From a virus: DNA of 33,869 nt. The stretch is from IMG/VR virus record IMGVR_UViG_3300020472_000089, positions 1-33,869 of that record. The stretch is one strand, 5' to 3'. This document shows positions 31,596-33,869 of the stretch, piece by piece. Within the stretch, counting starts at the first letter, position 1. Each line of letters begins with the position of its first letter. A model generated the notes under the pieces. That model had not been told where the DNA came from and searched no databases. It was given only the letters and a program-made list of their open reading frames with translations. Both the position numbers and the translations under genes were made by a program.

Positions 31596-31982
31596 TCAGA
31601 ATGTGAACTTAGCACCAACCTTGGCACCCCAATTGATCTCGTCGTCGCCATTGCTAGCTTCGTCAGTGATTCCACTGAGTTCACCATAGATTCCAAGAGA
31701 ATCAGTAGCGGCTACAGAAACGCCAACTTTACCAGAGAATTCTGTTTCAGAACCATCTGTTCCGTCAACTGCTTCAAAAGCAGGTCCGATCTGTGCATAG
31801 AAGTCAGCATTCTCAGTTAGAGAACCTTCGTAACCTATGTGAAGATCTGTAGTTGCTGCAGAATAGTCTCCATCAGGATATGAGAGGTTGCTCTCAACGT
31901 TCACGTAAGGACCAGCAAAAGCGGCTCCAGCGAGAAGGAATGGTGATGCTGCTACAGCAGCGATTGTTGATTTGATAGACAT
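31596..31982 (-). CDS. Secreted outer-membrane beta-barrel-like protein, 128 aa
   Basis: A clear signal peptide (MSIKSTIAAVAASPFLLAGA then AFA, cleavage before GPYV) precedes about 105 residues of alternating beta strands (YVNVESNLSYP, DLHIGYEGSLTENADFYAQI, FSGKVGVSVAATDSLGIYGE, WGAKVGAKFTF). It ends in Phe, as outer membrane barrels recognised by BAM do. It resembles small OmpX/porin-like barrels in pattern only; no family named. Monocistronic, with late promoter TATAAATA about 115 nt upstream and a strong terminator. Confidence 0.65.
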   Translation of the reverse strand: MSIKSTIAAVAASPFLLAGAAFAGPYVNVESNLSYPDGDYSAATTDLHIGYEGSLTENADFYAQIGPAFEAVDGTDGSETEFSGKVGVSVAATDSLGIYGELSGITDEASNGDDEINWGAKVGAKFTF

Positions 31983-31997
31983 GATTGTATTTAAATA

Positions 31998-32045
31998 TCT
32001 CGCAAGGAAAAAACCCCACGGATGATAGACCCCTCGACATGGGAT
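31998..32045 (-). terminator. Possible terminator or attenuator in the leader of the beta-barrel-like gene
   Basis: Minus-strand CCCATG pairs with CGTGGG (one G-U) over a 17-nt loop and is followed by GTTTTTT. It lies between the late promoter at 32097 and the ATG at 31982, so it could stop read-through from upstream or attenuate the gene. Weak stem. Confidence 0.3.
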
Positions 32046-32096
32046 CTGTTGACATCTACGCAGGGTTACGATAATTTCGAGTCCTTTGTATGATGG

Positions 32097-32104
32097 TATT
32101 TATA
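32097..32104 (-). promoter_or_regulatory. T4-type late promoter box TATAAATA
   Basis: Exact T4 late box in the non-coding gap between the stop at 32120 and the secreted barrel gene at 31982, with a 115-nt leader. Confidence 0.65.
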
Positions 32105-32119
32105 CTAACAGAAGTTGCA

Positions 32120-32290
32120 TTACTTGTCAAGTGTGCCAGTTTTTGTAGTGTCTACCGTCTTCTTAGTCTGCTTCTTGATCATCTTAGCATACGCTACATC
32201 CTGTTCACTATACCATTCAGGATGTTTCTTCGACATCTTTATTAGTTTCTTGGCTGCTTTCCTGTTTGCTTTCCTTTGTGATTCTTCCAT
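32120..32290 (-). CDS. Small basic protein, 56 aa
   Basis: The open frame from ATG at 32290 encodes a Lys-rich helical protein (MEESQRKANRKAAKKLIKMS, KKHPEWYSEQDVAYAKMIKK). The HPEWYSEQDVAYAKMIKKQ part looks like conserved, folded sequence of small cyanophage proteins. Function unknown; the charge suggests nucleic acid binding. It overlaps the preceding gene by 74 nt in another frame, so one of the two ends could be misassigned. Confidence 0.55.
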   Translation of the reverse strand: MEESQRKANRKAAKKLIKMSKKHPEWYSEQDVAYAKMIKKQTKKTVDTTKTGTLDK

Positions 32291-32474
32291 GTGTTCTTAA
32301 TTCCATAATTTTTTTACCAATATCAATCCTATCTGCACGATATGCATTGGCATCAAATTTGATATCCATGACATCCATTGGGTCTACAATGGAATCGAAT
32401 TCTAAATCTTGATCACCAACTATCTCCCGTAGAGAGGGAGTTAATTGAGCTTTAGGTATCTTTGGGAGTTCCAT
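32217..32474 (-). CDS. Hypothetical protein, 85 aa
   Basis: Acidic N-terminal part (MELPKIPKAQLTPSLREIVG, DSIVDPMDVMDIKFDANAYR) and a polar tail rich in Ser/Glu/Lys (KESKQESSQETNKDVEETS) that overlaps the next gene in another frame. No family recognised. ATG at 32474, 6 nt after the Ycf35-like gene, with TATAAATA immediately upstream. Confidence 0.55.
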   Translation of the reverse strand: MELPKIPKAQLTPSLREIVGDQDLEFDSIVDPMDVMDIKFDANAYRADRIDIGKKIMELRTHGRITKESKQESSQETNKDVEETS

Positions 32475-32480
32475 TAGTAT

Positions 32481-32864
32481 TTATACCCACTTAGTAGCAA
32501 GTATCTCAACAGACCCTTCAGTATTTACTTTACGTTCTAGTACTGTGAACCCTTCTGCATCCATTTCTTTGTTAAGAACTTCTTCTGCATAAGTTTGAGA
32601 TACTTTATTCAAAAATCTCTCTACAGGAATTGGTTTATCCCATGTCTGAAGGTCAGTTACTAATTCATAAGCACTGGATGCTTCATTCCATCTGAATCCT
32701 ATGTCCTTACCAATAGCAAGATGAACTTCTAGTTCTTCATGCTGATGATCTGCAGGGTTCTCTAACTTTTGATTGACTTCTACGTCATAATTAAGCACTT
32801 GGAGTGCCTTCAGTAGAGAATCATGATCTTTAAGTTTGGTCTTGATTGTGCTGAAGTGAGACAT
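32481..32864 (-). CDS. Ycf35-like DUF1257 protein, 127 aa
   Basis: Matches the Ycf35/DUF1257 family of cyanobacteria and red-algal plastids: MSHFSTIKTKLKDHDSLLKA at the start, IGFRWNEASSAYELVTD in the middle and NKVSQTYAEEVLNKEM near the C-terminus. Function unknown. AGGAG lies 6 nt before the ATG. It overlaps the DUF2997 gene by 35 nt; the two families are neighbours in cyanobacteria too, so the phage has probably taken the pair together. Confidence 0.85.
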   Translation of the reverse strand: MSHFSTIKTKLKDHDSLLKALQVLNYDVEVNQKLENPADHQHEELEVHLAIGKDIGFRWNEASSAYELVTDLQTWDKPIPVERFLNKVSQTYAEEVLNKEMDAEGFTVLERKVNTEGSVEILATKWV

Positions 32865-33036
32865 TTTTCTCCTTTGATTTGTAATAGTCTGAAGTCTGTA
32901 CTCGTCGTTCTAAATCTCCGAGTTTCTTTTCAAGGTCTCTAGTAAGGTTCTCACAGACATCACCTGCAACTCCTGTCACTCTTTCCTCAACTGTTCCATC
33001 CTGACGGATAAGATAATGTATCGTTTGTTGTTCCAT
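32830..33036 (-). CDS. DUF2997 family protein, 68 aa
   Basis: The sequence MEQQTIHYLIRQDGTVEERV, TGVAGDVCENLTRDLEKKLG resembles DUF2997 of cyanobacteria (pattern of xIxxDGxVxExVxGxxGxxC, then LT-x2-LE-x2-LG). Family function unknown; partner of the Ycf35-like gene next to it. The ATG at 33036 has no Shine-Dalgarno; CTAAATA ends 5 nt before it. First gene after the psbA terminator. Confidence 0.75.
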   Translation of the reverse strand: MEQQTIHYLIRQDGTVEERVTGVAGDVCENLTRDLEKKLGDLERRVQTSDYYKSKEKNVSLQHNQDQT

Positions 33037-33062
33037 AGTGTTATTTAGAAAACCTATCGCGT

Positions 33063-33095
33063 AAAAAAATACCCCGAATTTTTTTTCGGGGTATT
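33063..33095 (-). terminator. Rho-independent terminator after psbA
   Basis: Perfect 11-bp minus-strand stem AATACCCCGAA / TTCGGGGTATT with an A6 loop, followed by T5 or more, 25 nt after the psbA stop. Confidence 0.95.
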
Positions 33096-33119
33096 ATGGA
33101 ATCAAAAAGTGATTTTGGT

Positions 33120-33869
33120 TTAGCCAATAGCAGGTGCTACCAATGCAACCTCTGTAATCTCAGCGGCTGCTAAGTCAAGAGGGAAATTGTGAGCGTTCCT
33201 TTCATGCATCACTTCCATACCTAGGTTAGCACGGTTAAGTACGTCTGCCCATGTAGGAACAACCTTACCTGTAGAAGATACGATTGATTGGTTGAAGTTA
33301 AATCCATTCAGGTTGAATGCCATTGTGCATATACCCATTGAAGTTAACCAGATACAAACTACAGGGAATGTAGCAAGGAAGAAGTGCAATGAACGAGAGT
33401 TGTTGAATGATGCATACTGGAAAATAAGTCTTCCGAAGTATCCATGTGCAGCAACAATGTTATAGGTCTCTTCTTCTTGACCAAACTTGTAACCATAGTT
33501 CTGAGATTCATTCTCTGTTGTCTCTCTGATTAGAGAAGATGTCACGAGTGAACCATGCATAGCGGAGAACAATGCTCCTCCAAACATACCTGCAACCCCT
33601 GCCATATGGAATGGATGCATCAGTATATTGTGCTCTGCTTGGAACACGAACATAAAGTTAAACGTACCTGATATACCTAATGGCATCCCGTCTGAGAAAG
33701 ATCCCTGACCGAAAGGATACACAAGGAATACAGCGAACGCTGCTGAAACTGGTGCAGAATATGCAACACAGATCCAAGGTCTCATACCTAAGCGGTATGA
33801 TAACTCCCACTGTCTACCCATGTAGGCAGAGATTCCAATAAGGAAGTGGAAGATTACTAACTGATATGG
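33120..33869 (-). CDS. psbA: Photosystem II D1 protein PsbA, partial (N-terminus outside window)
   Basis: This is the C-terminal 249 residues of D1, from Pro111 in standard numbering. Functional residues are all visible: His118, Tyr161, Asp170 ([10 protein letters not shown]), Glu189-His190, His198, His215, and the Mn-cluster ligands His332, Glu333, His337, Asp342, Ala344 ([15 protein letters not shown]). A 15-residue tail beyond Ala344 is for CtpA cleavage. Residue 130 is Gln. The phage copy replaces fast-turning-over host D1 during infection and should be functional. No intron or disruption in this part. Confidence 0.97.
   Translation of the reverse strand, partial: PYQLVIFHFLIGISAYMGRQWELSYRLGMRPWICVAYSAPVSAAFAVFLVYPFGQGSFSDGMPLGISGTFNFMFVFQAEHNILMHPFHMAGVAGMFGGALFSAMHGSLVTSSLIRETTENESQNYGYKFGQEEETYNIVAAHGYFGRLIFQYASFNNSRSLHFFLATFPVVCIWLTSMGICTMAFNLNGFNFNQSIVSSTGKVVPTWADVLNRANLGMEVMHERNAHNFPLDLAAAEITEVALVAPAIG

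Noticed and set aside
32041-32080. Plus-strand TTGACA with a 17-nt spacer to TAATTT
   Set aside because: No plus-strand gene lies downstream and the -10 is poor.
32478-32485. TATAAATA 4 nt before the ATG at 32474
   Set aside because: Too close to the start for a usable leader; the transcript would begin within the start codon. The TAA is the stop codon of the Ycf35-like gene, so the match may be chance.

Overview
The window is a piece of a T4-like cyanophage (marine cyanomyovirus) genome. Baseplate, tail and head-completion genes of T4 type (gp4, gp5, gp26, gp27-like, gp48, gp53, gp54) sit beside T4-type replication and late-transcription genes (gp32, gp33). Host-derived photosynthesis and metabolism genes are also present: psbA, heme oxygenase ho1, CpeT, purM, thyX, phoH, a Ycf35-type DUF1257 gene with its DUF2997 partner, and a likely ndhS homologue. 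The DNA is A+T rich and very tightly packed. Nearly everything is on the minus strand and reads from high to low coordinates. Names are assigned by recognising protein sequence; no database search was run.

Layout in minus-strand transcription order. (a) 33.9-31.2 kb: 3' part of psbA with a strong terminator, the DUF2997/Ycf35 pair, two overlapping small genes, a secreted beta-barrel-like protein with its own late promoter and terminator, and glutaredoxin. (b) 31.3-27.5 kb: a translationally coupled accessory operon ending in thyX, ho1 and an FmdB-like small protein. (c) 27.5-24.5 kb: phoH, a PD-(D/E)XK exonuclease, gp33, a DUF1825 protein and gp32. The gp32 leader can form a hairpin or pseudoknot-like structure. 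(d) 24.4-21.4 kb: envelope proteins, a 2OG-Fe(II) oxygenase, two unlisted micro membrane proteins chained by ATGA overlaps, purM, the NdhS-like gene, tRNA-Thr(UGU), tRNA-Asp(GUC) and a terminator. (e) 21.3-19.5 kb: gp48 and gp53, the only plus-strand genes, diverging from gp4. (f) 19.5-5.8 kb: gp4, gp54, gp26 with a probable -1 frameshift extension, two tandem paralogous tape-measure-like proteins of about 1,050-1,070 residues, gp27-like hub, a two-gene CpeT operon, a small gene and gp5. (g) 5.8-0 kb: two small genes, two 2OG-Fe(II) oxygenases and three tail-fibre-like virion proteins, the last running off the window.

Two signals tie the map together. Late genes carry a T4-type late promoter box (consensus N[A/C]TAAATA), usually 19-31 nt before the start codon; in many cases its TAA is, or overlaps, the stop codon of the gene upstream. 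Three minus-strand terminators share almost the same sequence.

The most interesting system is the tail-length and cell-wall module. A chaperone gene appears to use a -1 ribosomal frameshift on TTTTTTC, as in lambda G/GT. It is followed directly by two paralogous tape-measure-like proteins. The second of these carries an M15-peptidase-like motif and a SleB-like hydrolase segment, while the gp5 hub shows no recognisable lysozyme domain. The wall-cutting step of infection may therefore have moved from the gp5 spike to the tape measure.
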